Shown here: piece by piece, positions 42,412 to 48,847 of the stretch
Layout of the letters: each line of letters starts with the position of its first letter
How positions within the stretch are numbered: the first letter of the stretch is position 1
Source of the DNA: an uncultured Neglectibacter sp.
Lineage (GTDB): Bacteria; Bacillota; Clostridia; Oscillospirales; Acutalibacteraceae
Direction: 5' to 3'
Length of the DNA: 64,000 bases
Assembly: GCA_937958185.1 (NCBI GenBank)
Contig: CALFFN010000027.1
Span: forward strand, 49,186-113,185
The notes under the pieces: generated by a model
Told to the model about the DNA's origin: nothing
Seen by the model: only the letters and a program-made list of their open reading frames with translations
Databases searched by the model: none
Position numbers and translations under genes: made by a program

Positions 42412-43105
42412 TTCTATAGCTACTACACACCCTTCCAAACTCAAAATTGGAGAATTCATAAGCGAAAGCAAAAATAGATTCCTCTGTACTGTCAAAACTG
42501 ATGGTACAGAGGAAGTCTGCTACATTGCATCATCCTGTCGATTAGATAATTTTCTTGACCTAAAAGGCAAAAGTGTCCTTTTGCTTAAAAACAAGAGGAC
42601 GAAGGGCAGAACAAAATTCTCAGTAATAGGCGTTAAACACAAGCGAAGCTATATAATTCTAAACACCTCTTGGGCAAATAAAGCAATCGACAGTAGTTTC
42701 CTGAAACGCAAATTTTCCTTCTTAGGAAAACGGAAGGATTATCGGAAAGAAAGGGATGTTAATGGTTATAAAGCGGATTTTTATATTCCATGCTCCAAAA
42801 CCATAATCGAGGTGAAAAGCGTTATTGCAACAGGCGAAACAGCATTTTTCCCGACAGTTTATTCCGAACGCACATTCACGCAGCTAAAAACGATATCCGA
42901 GCTTCTTGATGCTGGGTACAAAGGGTATTTTATCATAGTGTCACTTAACCCTTATATCAAAGAGATCAACCTGGTTCAAGGCACTGAAATTGTTGAACGG
43001 TTAAATGAGTGTGTTGCTCGTGGTTTAATCGTTAAAGGGTTTTGCTGTCGCCTTTCAAATGATGGCTTGCCTCTAATTACAAACGAAATACCAGTTCAGA
43101 TATAG
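42404..43105 (+). CDS. SfsA-like nuclease, gene 4 of the candidate defence operon
   Basis: 233 residues, overlapping gene 3 by 8 bp. The N-terminal half resembles the OB-fold of SfsA (ENRFLCTV-type: ESKNRFLCTVKTDGTEEVCY, NTSWANKAIDSSF). The C-terminal half has the PD-(D/E)xK core: YKADFYIPCSKTIIEVKSVI (Asp, then Glu-x-Lys), followed by FTQLKTISELLDAGYKGYFI, as in SfsA (DVEVKSVT...). SfsA is a sequence-nonspecific DNA/RNA nuclease. Here it would be the effector or processing enzyme of the operon. A copy inside a defence-like operon is not the usual setting. Confidence 0.78.
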   Translation: MNDSIATTHPSKLKIGEFISESKNRFLCTVKTDGTEEVCYIASSCRLDNFLDLKGKSVLLLKNKRTKGRTKFSVIGVKHKRSYIILNTSWANKAIDSSFLKRKFSFLGKRKDYRKERDVNGYKADFYIPCSKTIIEVKSVIATGETAFFPTVYSERTFTQLKTISELLDAGYKGYFIIVSLNPYIKEINLVQGTEIVERLNECVARGLIVKGFCCRLSNDGLPLITNEIPVQI

Positions 43106-43108
43106 AAA

Positions 43109-43150
43109 AGAGCCTCAGCCGATACCCAAATGGGCATCGACGGAGGCTCT
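43109..43150 (+). terminator. Long hairpin after the four-gene operon
   Basis: AGAGCCTC...GAGGCTCT outer stem with an inner GCCGAT/ATCG-C stem closed by CCC-AAAT-GGG. It lies 3 bp after the stop of gene 4. It has no T-tract, so its termination strength is uncertain. Downstream to 43275 lies decayed transposon sequence (IDTFIPGLTEEERR in one frame). Confidence 0.5.
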
Positions 43151-43275
43151 GTGCATTGTTGGCAAGTGTTCAACATCGACACTTTTATTCCCGGTCTAAC
43201 CGAAGAAGAACGCCGCATAGGAAAGCATACGAGCTTAAGCAAAGGCCCTGCCAAGGAAACTACCGCAGAAAGCCA

Positions 43276-43705
43276 TTATGCGCAGATCACCTCCGAATGA
43301 ACAACTTCTCGTACTCTCGCCTGGATATTGTTCGTCCTCTGTACCCACTCCATTGGCGCATCTGCCCTGAATTGCTCTGTCAGCCCCTCTTGGTGAGTGT
43401 ATTGCTCCACCAACCGAAGAAATAGTTACTGTGCGTATTCCTCCGTATCGACAAGGCGGTCATGGAGCTAGCCAGAGGTAAGCAGGTTATAATATAGCAC
43501 CCTATGATGCTGCTTTAAGTACCGCAGCCGTTGTCGGTCTCTCCTGCCGGTTCGGTCAGCTCATAGCTTGAGTGCCACCGGCACTCATTCGCCCCCACAC
43601 GCCGATGGGACGGAAATCTTCTTCGCGTAAGTGCAGATCCGGCAGAATATAATCTCCCTGTATGGTGCAGGTGCCGCTCATTTGCTCGTGTAGTGATTTC
43701 TCCAT
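43276..43705 (-). pseudogene. tnpV: tnpV relic (transposon-encoded small protein), broken
   Basis: Starts well: AAAGGGG then ATG at 43703-43705, MEKSLHEQMSGTCTIQGDYI, LPDLHLREEDFRPIGVWGRM, the hallmark of TnpV. The frame then shifts. The rest is found in another frame with two stops: RYLKQHHRVLYYNLLTSG, stop, LHDRLVDTEEYAQ, stop, LFLRLVEQYTHQEGLTEQFR, ending VREVVHSEVICA and TAA at 43276. The gene is clearly inactive and marks an older mobile insertion inside the element. Confidence 0.85.
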
Positions 43706-43804
43706 ATAAATAAGCCCCTTTGATGCTGTCATTGTACCAAAGGAGGTTTTTACTTGCGAATGCGCATTTCCTTTATAAACATAGGCTACTCGAAAAGCAT
43801 CCAT
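43706..43804 (-). pseudogene. hipA N-terminal relic
   Basis: The ATG at 43802-43804 overlaps the stop of the HipB-like gene as TAATG, the usual coupling of hipB and hipA. The first residues MDAFRVAYVYKGN match the start of HipA-type Ser/Thr kinases, then similarity stops and the frame runs into tnpV. The kinase toxin has been lost, probably when the TnpV element inserted. Confidence 0.55.
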
Positions 43805-44007
43805 TATTTCTCACCCTTTCTGCCCGGCACAGCTTCCATATCAAACATGGAAAGAGCGACATTGACTTTATCCATTCTGACAGTTTCTTTGCCTTGCTCC
43901 AGCTCTCGGATAAAGCGAAGCCCAAGACCGGAACGCACTGCAAACTCTTCTTGGGTGAGGCCGACTGCTCTTCTGTTTTCTTTGATAAACTCAGCTATTT
44001 TATTCAT
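43804..44007 (-). CDS. HipB/Y4mF-type XRE antitoxin-like regulator
   Basis: 67 residues from the ATG at 44005-44007 (GGAGGCAATAGG upstream; the longer frame to 44028 lacks a site). A single XRE helix-turn-helix, KIAEFIKENRRAVGLTQEEF and AVRSGLGLRFIRELEQGKET, closing with MDKVNVALSMFDMEAVPGRK, is the standard form of HipB/Y4mF antitoxins. It should bind the repeats at 44049-44145 and repress its own operon. Its partner hipA is reduced to a relic, so it is an orphan antitoxin or simple repressor. Confidence 0.85.
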   Translation of the reverse strand: MNKIAEFIKENRRAVGLTQEEFAVRSGLGLRFIRELEQGKETVRMDKVNVALSMFDMEAVPGRKGEK

Positions 44008-44048
44008 GATCCTATTGCCTCCACACATTGTATTCGCTCATATTTTAC

Positions 44049-44145
44049 ACCCTAACGGGTATGCTGTCAAGCAAATTCTAACATTATTATACCCTATAAG
44101 GTATATTTTTATGCGGCCATCTCTGGGCTATACCTTATAGGGTAT
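44049..44145. promoter_or_regulatory. Three operators for the HipB-like regulator
   Basis: ACCCTAACGGGT (44049-44060), ATACCCTATAAGGTAT (44089-44104) and ATACCTTATAGGGTAT (44130-44145). All are dyads of the form TACCY-TATA-RGGTA, with centres about 41-42 bp apart, four helical turns. They lie in the leader of the HipB-like gene. Confidence 0.75.
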
Positions 44146-44269
44146 AAAATATATAAAAAGAGTTTTGGCAAACTCACCAAGTCAAGCATAACAGTAAAAA
44201 CAGAACCCGGACAACACTCTATCGCAAGCGCTGCCCGGGTTATTTATTTAGCTCCTAACTGTGCAATTA

Positions 44270-44563
44270 TCAGCAATAATAAGTAACAGAGCCAAAATAG
44301 CTCTGCCATTTTTCAATCACTTCAGCGCTGCGTGCTTCGATGATCCTCATCATATTCCGAAGCGTCCGCTCCGGAATTTGAGAATGGTTATGACACAGGA
44401 AGCATTTTCCAGCCGCTGTGATCCAAATCTTTGTGGCATTTTCAGAAGGTGCGCCCTCTGAGACATGAACATGAATCGGTTCCAGCGGGTCGTTCTCATT
44501 TGCCCAGAAGTAGACCCAGTAAGAGCCGATCTTAAAAACCTGCGGCACTGTCAAAGCCTCCAT
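44270..44563 (-). CDS. DUF4160 protein
   Basis: 97 residues. VFKIGSYWVYFWANENDPLE, PIHVHVSEGAPSENATKIWI and HSQIPERTLRNMMRIIEARS are the three blocks of DUF4160. Members normally sit in two-gene operons with a small partner, as here, and are suspected toxin-antitoxin or stress modules. It overlaps the upstream partner gene by 32 bp, so translation is coupled. Activity is unknown. Confidence 0.88.
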   Translation of the reverse strand: MEALTVPQVFKIGSYWVYFWANENDPLEPIHVHVSEGAPSENATKIWITAAGKCFLCHNHSQIPERTLRNMMRIIEARSAEVIEKWQSYFGSVTYYC

Positions 44564-44804
44564 CCTGGGCGAATTGCAGAATCAAATGAGCTGTAGATTG
44601 AATGACCTCCCGATAACGGGCAATTTCTTTTTCAGAAAACCCGGTGATATCCTGCCACTCATAGCCGGGGAGGATACACACAGCATGATGGAAGCAGTCC
44701 TTTTCATCAGGCTTTTCCAGATAGACCTTGACCGTTTTGTCCGGGCGCATTTCAGAGTGGACGATTTCGGTGCCGTCGTCCAGCGTTAAAAATGGATACA
44801 TCAC
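44532..44804 (-). CDS. Small partner of the DUF4160 protein
   Basis: 90 residues, GGGGGG about 10 bases before the ATGATG start. MYPFLTLDDGTEIVHSEMRP, KVYLEKPDEKDCFHHAVCIL, PGYEWQDITGFSEKEI: a compact alpha/beta protein found next to DUF4160 genes. It is the first gene of the pair. Without a solved homologue its role (antitoxin or DNA-binding partner) is a guess. Confidence 0.75.
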   Translation of the reverse strand: MMYPFLTLDDGTEIVHSEMRPDKTVKVYLEKPDEKDCFHHAVCILPGYEWQDITGFSEKEIARYREVIQSTAHLILQFAQDGGFDSAAGF

Positions 44805-44863
44805 AGGGAATCCCCCCTTTTCTCTTTGCTCTTATTATATACGGTAAAGTTGAAAATAGCAAG

Positions 44864-44900
44864 CCGGGCGGCGCTCCTCGTAGAGCGCCGCCCGGGTTTT
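44864..44900. terminator. GC-rich hairpin near the right end of the element
   Basis: CCGGGCGGCGCTC, 6-nt loop, GAGCGCCGCCCGG, then GTTTTCC on the plus strand. It lies between the DUF4160 operon and the spoIIID 5' part, and could block transcription crossing the element boundary. Confidence 0.6.
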
Positions 44901-44911
44901 CCTTTCTTATC

Positions 44912-45067
44912 TTACCACCCATAAGAATCGTTTTGAATCGTTACTGCTGTATGTACCGTACTTTTGCTTACCCCAAACTGCTTTGCCGCCCGGCGGACGG
45001 TGGCGTTGTTTTCTACGATAAATTCCCCCAGCCTTGTCGCCCTGTCGTCTATTACATTGTTCGCCAT
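44912..45067 (-). pseudogene. spoIIID: spoIIID, 5' part (interrupted by the element)
   Basis: ATG at 45065-45067, GGGGTG upstream. The frame reads MANNVIDDRATRLGEFIVEN, NATVRRAAKQFGVSKSTVH and then 12 foreign residues to TAA at 44912. The first 39 residues match SpoIIID up to the recognition-helix sequence FGVSKSTVH, after which the true protein continues KD..., found at 24378-24530. The join falls in codons GTA CAT (Val-His), in the TATGTAC core. The 51-residue product made now lacks the C-terminal half and should not function. Excision would restore MANN...STVH-KDVSQ...GQKKS, 88 codons. Confidence 0.92.
44950..44956. other. Right attachment-site core (attR), TATGTAC
   Basis: Same 7 bp as at 24527-24533, placed at the exact point where SpoIIID similarity stops. 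Just inside is the arm AACGATTCAAAACG (minus-strand reading), the partner of TACGAATTAAAACG at the left end. Confidence 0.85.
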
Positions 45068-45210
45068 AAGAACACCCCTTGCTTCCTAACGTGTTTCATT
45101 TCTATGTGGAAAACAAAGCGGTTAGTACAGATAAGAGGATTTCCGCTTCGTTTTTTGGGCTTTTTCCTGTCAAAGCTCCCCCCTCCCCTAAAAAATTTTT
45201 TCAAAAACAC

Positions 45211-45268
45211 TTGACAACGGGCGGTGGTTCTGGTATCCTGCTAATTGCTTAGTTACTTGACTAACTAA
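45211..45268 (+). promoter_or_regulatory. Promoter and operator of the GntR-ABC operon
   Basis: TTGACA (45211), 17 bp, TATCCT (45234), followed by a perfect 7-bp inverted repeat TTAGTTA-6 nt-TAACTAA at 45249-45268 over the expected transcription start. The position fits autorepression by the GntR protein encoded 20 bp later. Confidence 0.75.
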
Positions 45269-45287
45269 CTAGAACGGAGTTGAGGCC

Positions 45288-45674
45288 ATGAATCTGGATT
45301 TCAATTCGGAAAAGCCAATTTTCCAGCAGATCTCCGAGGGGATCGAGGACGGCATTCTTACCGGGGCGTTCCCGGAGGAAAGCCAGATCCCCTCCATTAC
45401 AGATTTTTCCCTGCGCTACACCATCAATCCTGCTACGGCGCTGAAGGGGATCAACCTGTTGGTCGAGGAAAATATCCTTTACAAAAAGCGGGGCGTGGGA
45501 ATGTTCGTGTCAAAGGGCGCGCGGCAGCGCGTGCGGGAAAAACGCAGGGAAAGCTTTATTCCCACCTATGTGTCCGCTCTGGTGGCGGAAGCCCGGAGAC
45601 TGGGGCTTTCCGCAGAGGAGCTTTGCAGCATCATTCAACAAGGCTATCAAGCCGAAAAGGAGGAAATAAAATGA
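45288..45674 (+). CDS. GntR-family regulator, YtrA subfamily
   Basis: 128 residues, CGGAGTTGAGG before the ATG. The N-terminal winged helix (PIFQQISEGIEDGILTGAFP, IPSITDFSLRYTINPATALK, GVGMFV) is of the GntR type. The short helical C-terminal part of about 50 residues marks the YtrA subgroup, which regulates adjacent ABC transporters. The stop overlaps the ATPase start (ATGA). It should bind the TTAGTTA repeat in its own promoter. Confidence 0.9.
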   Translation: MNLDFNSEKPIFQQISEGIEDGILTGAFPEESQIPSITDFSLRYTINPATALKGINLLVEENILYKKRGVGMFVSKGARQRVREKRRESFIPTYVSALVAEARRLGLSAEELCSIIQQGYQAEKEEIK

Positions 45675-46519
45675 GCATTGCGGTAAACCAGGTTTCCAAA
45701 AGCTTCGGCGAGGTGCGGGCATTATCGGGCGCCACCCTCACCTTTGGCGACCAGAAGCTGTGCGGGCTTCTGGGGCGCAACGGCGCGGGGAAATCCACCC
45801 TGCTGAACGTGATCTCCAACCGGGAATTTCCCGATTCCGGCAGTATTTCCGTGGACGGCGCTCCCGCCATGGAAAACGACGCCGCGCAGGCAAAGCTCTA
45901 TCTTATGAGCGAGAAGACCTGCTATCCGGAAGCCATGCGGGTGCGGGAAGCCTTCCGCTGGACAAAAAATTTCTATCCCGCCTTTGACGAGGAGTTTGCC
46001 AAACACCTGGCGGACAGCTTCCAGCTGAACCTGAAGTCCAAGGTAAAGGGGCTTTCCACCGGGTACCTTTCCATTTTCAAGCTGGTGCTGGCGCTTTCCG
46101 TGAACGTGCCCTACGTGCTGCTGGACGAACCCGTGCTGGGGCTGGACGCCAACCACCGGGAACTGTTTTACAAGCTGCTGCTGGCAAAGTACGCGGAGAA
46201 GCCCTTCACCGCCGTGATCTCCACCCATCTGATCGAGGAAGCCGCCCGCTTCATCGAAGACGTGGTGATCCTGAAGGACGGTCAGGTGCTGAATTCCTGC
46301 TCGAAAGACGATTTGACCGCCGGCTATTATACGGTTTCCGGCAGCGCCGCCGCAGTGGAAGCTTACATAAAGGGCAGAAATGTGCTGGACGTAGAGGTCA
46401 TCGGCGGGCTGCGCTCCGCCTGTGTGGAGGGCAAGCCGGAGAAATCAGCCGCCGCGCCGGAGCTGGAATTTTCCGGGATAGACCTGCAAAAGCTTTTCAT
46501 TCTGCTGACCAATTCCTAA
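45671..46519 (+). CDS. ABC transporter ATP-binding protein
   Basis: 282 residues, start ATGA overlapping the regulator, GGAGG upstream. Walker A LLGRNGAGKSTLL, Walker B YVLLDEPVLGLD, switch His in AVISTHLIEE. The signature is GLSTGYLSIFKL in place of the usual LSGGQ; this weak signature is common in YtrB-like ATPases. It drives the permease encoded next. The substrate may be an envelope-active antibiotic or peptide, as for other YtrA-regulated systems, but this is inferred. Confidence 0.9.
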   Translation: MSIAVNQVSKSFGEVRALSGATLTFGDQKLCGLLGRNGAGKSTLLNVISNREFPDSGSISVDGAPAMENDAAQAKLYLMSEKTCYPEAMRVREAFRWTKNFYPAFDEEFAKHLADSFQLNLKSKVKGLSTGYLSIFKLVLALSVNVPYVLLDEPVLGLDANHRELFYKLLLAKYAEKPFTAVISTHLIEEAARFIEDVVILKDGQVLNSCSKDDLTAGYYTVSGSAAAVEAYIKGRNVLDVEVIGGLRSACVEGKPEKSAAAPELEFSGIDLQKLFILLTNS

Positions 46520-46535
46520 AAAGGAGGGAATTTTC

Positions 46536-47324
46536 ATGCAAATTTTTTCTACGTTCCGCTATCATTTCGGCATTTACAAAAAAGAGCTGCAATGCTATTA
46601 TCCCGTCATTATCGCCGTAGAACTCTTCGCGATCCTGCTCAGCGTGCCATTTATTTACATCGGAAAAGCCGGGGATGGACCTGCCCTGACCACCAACGGG
46701 GTCACCGCCATTTCCTGCCTTGCGGTGACGGTCACCATGATATCCCACTTCCGGGAGGGCTTCGCCATGTGTATCCAGAACGGCGTGTCCCGCCGCAGCC
46801 AGTTTCTGGGGCAGCTTCCCGCCGCGGCGGCGATGTGCCTCTGCATGGCGGTGCTGGACGAAGCCGTGACCCTGCTGCTGCGTTTGCTGGGATTGCTGCC
46901 CTTCGCTCACATCGAGTCCCTCTCCCTGCTGGAAACCACGTTTGCCGGCGATGTGGCAGGGCTGCCCCCTGTGGTGACCGCCCTGGCGTCCGTGATATTC
47001 AGCTTCTTTCTGCTGCTGGGCTTCTGCGGCATCGGCTCTTTCACCGGCGCGCTGTTCTATCGGCTGAACAAGCTGGGGAAAATTATTCTCGGCGTGAGCT
47101 TGGGCGCGGGATTCATGATAGGGCTTCCCCTTTTGTCGGAGCTTTTCTATGCCCACCCGGATTGGGCGATCTCCCGGATGCTCTTGAATTTTGCCGTCTC
47201 CCTGGGGCGTTTGGTGTTCAGCTCCCCGTGGAACCTTTCCGTAACAGGGCTGATCCTCTTCTCCATTCTGGGTGTGTTTGTCTGGCTGTTGATGCGGCGG
47301 GCGCCGTTAAAGCTGCGCCGCTGA
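46536..47324 (+). CDS. ABC transporter permease
   Basis: 262 residues, AAAGGAGGG before the ATG. Six membrane helices can be drawn (YYPVIIAVELFAILLSVPFI, ALTTNGVTAISCLAVTVTMI, ..., LSVTGLILFSILGVFVWLLM). It has no substrate-binding domain. With the ATPase and the YtrA-type regulator it forms a three-gene operon ended by a strong terminator. Confidence 0.82.
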   Translation: MQIFSTFRYHFGIYKKELQCYYPVIIAVELFAILLSVPFIYIGKAGDGPALTTNGVTAISCLAVTVTMISHFREGFAMCIQNGVSRRSQFLGQLPAAAAMCLCMAVLDEAVTLLLRLLGLLPFAHIESLSLLETTFAGDVAGLPPVVTALASVIFSFFLLLGFCGIGSFTGALFYRLNKLGKIILGVSLGAGFMIGLPLLSELFYAHPDWAISRMLLNFAVSLGRLVFSSPWNLSVTGLILFSILGVFVWLLMRRAPLKLRR

Positions 47325-47342
47325 TCCTTGTTCTCGCGTGTT

Positions 47343-47378
47343 TCCCTCCAAGGGCAATTTGCCTTTGGAGGGATTTTT
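47343..47378 (+). terminator. rho-independent terminator
   Basis: TCCCTCCAAGGGCAA / TTGCCTTTGGAGGGA followed by TTTTTT. Confidence 0.88.
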
Positions 47379-47431
47379 TGTCATTTTGCAGGGAGAAATG
47401 AAAAAGATTGCAAAAAAGCAAAAAATATCGG

Positions 47432-47460
47432 TTGCAAGAACAGGCTTTTTCCGATACAAT
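47432..47460 (+). promoter_or_regulatory. Sigma-A promoter of the rnf operon
   Basis: TTGCAA, 17 bp, TACAAT, 41 bp before rnfC. Confidence 0.7.
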
Positions 47461-47500
47461 AGAATAATATACGCACCTCACAGAAAGGCTGGTTGAATCA

Positions 47501-48847
47501 ATGGCTTTGGACTTTCCAAAACGCCCTTACCATACCCATGGCGGCGCCCATGTCCCCCACTGCAAGAATACGTGGGAAACCCCCTCTGCCGTGCTGCCGC
47601 CCCCGGCGCAGGTGATCCTGCCCATGCAGCAGCATATTGGCGCGCCCTGCACCCCCGTGGTGCAGAAGGGCGATCATGTGTACCTGGGGCAGGTGGTCGG
47701 CGACAGCGACGCGTACCTTTCCGCCCCTGTCCACGCCTCCGTTTCCGGCACGGTGGCGGACGTCACGGAGATCATGCTGACCGGCGGGCAGATGACCGCC
47801 GCGGTCGTCATTGATTCCGACGGCAAAATGGAGCCGGATCCCGGCATTTACCCCCCTGCCGCCATACATAACCGGGAAGAGCTGGTGCGTGCCGCCCGCT
47901 CCGCCGGGCTGGTAGGGCTGGGCGGCGCAGGGTTCCCCGCCCACGGCAAGCTGAACGTGCCGGAGGACAAGGCGCTGGACACCTTGATCGTCAACGCGGC
48001 GGAATGTGAACCCTATGTCACCTCGGATCACCGGGAAGCGCTGGAAAACGGAAAAAATGTGCTGGACGGCATTTACAAGGTCAAGGAAATCCTGGGCGTC
48101 CACAGGGTGTTCATCGCCGTGGAGGACAACAAGCCCGATGTGATCGAAAAATTAAAGGAGATCGCGGACAATCAGGAAATGGACCCGCTGGACGAGGTGC
48201 GGGTGTTCCCGCTTCGCAGCCGGTACCCCCAGGGCGCGGAAAAGGTGCTGGTGCGCGCCTGCACCGGGCGGCAGATCCCTCCCGGCAAGCTGCCGGCGGA
48301 CGTGGGCTGCCTTGTGATGAACATTGCTTCCATCTCCTTTTTGGCAAGCTATATGCGCACGGGAATGCCCCTGACGAAAAAGCGGGTGACCATTGACGGC
48401 TCGGCGGTGCGGAGCCCCCAGAATGTCATCGTGCCCATCGGCACGCCTATCCGGGACATTATCGCGTTCTGCGGCGGCTACAAAGCCGAACCGAAAAAGC
48501 TTTTGATGGGCGGTCCCATGATGGGCATTGCCATCACCTCCGACGAGCTGCCTGTTTTGAAGCAGAATAACGCCATTCTGGCATTCGATGAGCGGGAAGC
48601 CGCCTTGCAGGAGCCTACCGACTGCATTCGCTGCGGCAAATGCGTGGCAGCCTGCCCCATGAAGCTTGCGCCCACCAAGCTGGAAAAGGCAGCGCTCAAG
48701 AAAGACCTTCCCGCCCTGCAGGAGCTGGATATCATGACCTGTATGGAATGCGGCAGCTGCGCCTTCGTCTGCCCCGCCGGGAGACGGCTGGTACAGGCGA
48801 TCCGGCTGGGGAAAAGCTATCTCAGAAAGTCAGGAGGCAAAAAGTAA
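47501..48847 (+). CDS. rnfC: Rnf complex subunit RnfC
   Basis: 448 residues. The N-terminal biotinyl-lipoyl-like part (APCTPVVQKGDHVYLGQVVG), the NADH/flavin-binding Rossmann-like GLVGLGGAGFPAHGKLN with LIVNAAECEPYVTSDHR, the SLBB region, and two ferredoxin motifs at the end (CIRCGKCVAACPMKL, CMECGSCAFVCPAGRRLV) give the normal RnfC layout. RnfC is the NADH-side entry of the membrane complex that couples ferredoxin:NAD+ electron transfer to Na+ or H+ pumping. First gene of the rnfCDGEAB operon; it overlaps rnfD by one base. Confidence 0.97.
   Translation: MALDFPKRPYHTHGGAHVPHCKNTWETPSAVLPPPAQVILPMQQHIGAPCTPVVQKGDHVYLGQVVGDSDAYLSAPVHASVSGTVADVTEIMLTGGQMTAAVVIDSDGKMEPDPGIYPPAAIHNREELVRAARSAGLVGLGGAGFPAHGKLNVPEDKALDTLIVNAAECEPYVTSDHREALENGKNVLDGIYKVKEILGVHRVFIAVEDNKPDVIEKLKEIADNQEMDPLDEVRVFPLRSRYPQGAEKVLVRACTGRQIPPGKLPADVGCLVMNIASISFLASYMRTGMPLTKKRVTIDGSAVRSPQNVIVPIGTPIRDIIAFCGGYKAEPKKLLMGGPMMGIAITSDELPVLKQNNAILAFDEREAALQEPTDCIRCGKCVAACPMKLAPTKLEKAALKKDLPALQELDIMTCMECGSCAFVCPAGRRLVQAIRLGKSYLRKSGGKK

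Larger units (their letters stand above)
24527..44956. mobile_element. Integrated 20.4-kb element interrupting spoIIID (skin-like)
   Basis: Ends are the TATGTAC repeats; one copy of the repeat plus the interior is 20,423 bp. Contents from left: serine recombinase, MNT/HEPN-type remnants, two small accessory genes, an HTH_36 protein, DUF6076, AAA_14/DUF4143 ATPase, decayed excisionase and Fic fragments, a four-gene candidate defence operon, TnpV and HipA relics, HipB-like regulator, DUF4160 pair. From about 29 kb rightward the DNA is visibly more AT-rich than the chromosome. No conjugation or capsid genes were found, so it is not self-transmissible by anything visible here. Confidence 0.88.

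Noticed and set aside
24526..44956. Integrative conjugative element or prophage
   Set aside because: No relaxase, coupling protein, type IV secretion, capsid, portal or lysis genes were found. The FtsK-type motor belongs to the four-gene operon and has the architecture of a DptH-like protein, not of a transfer coupling protein.
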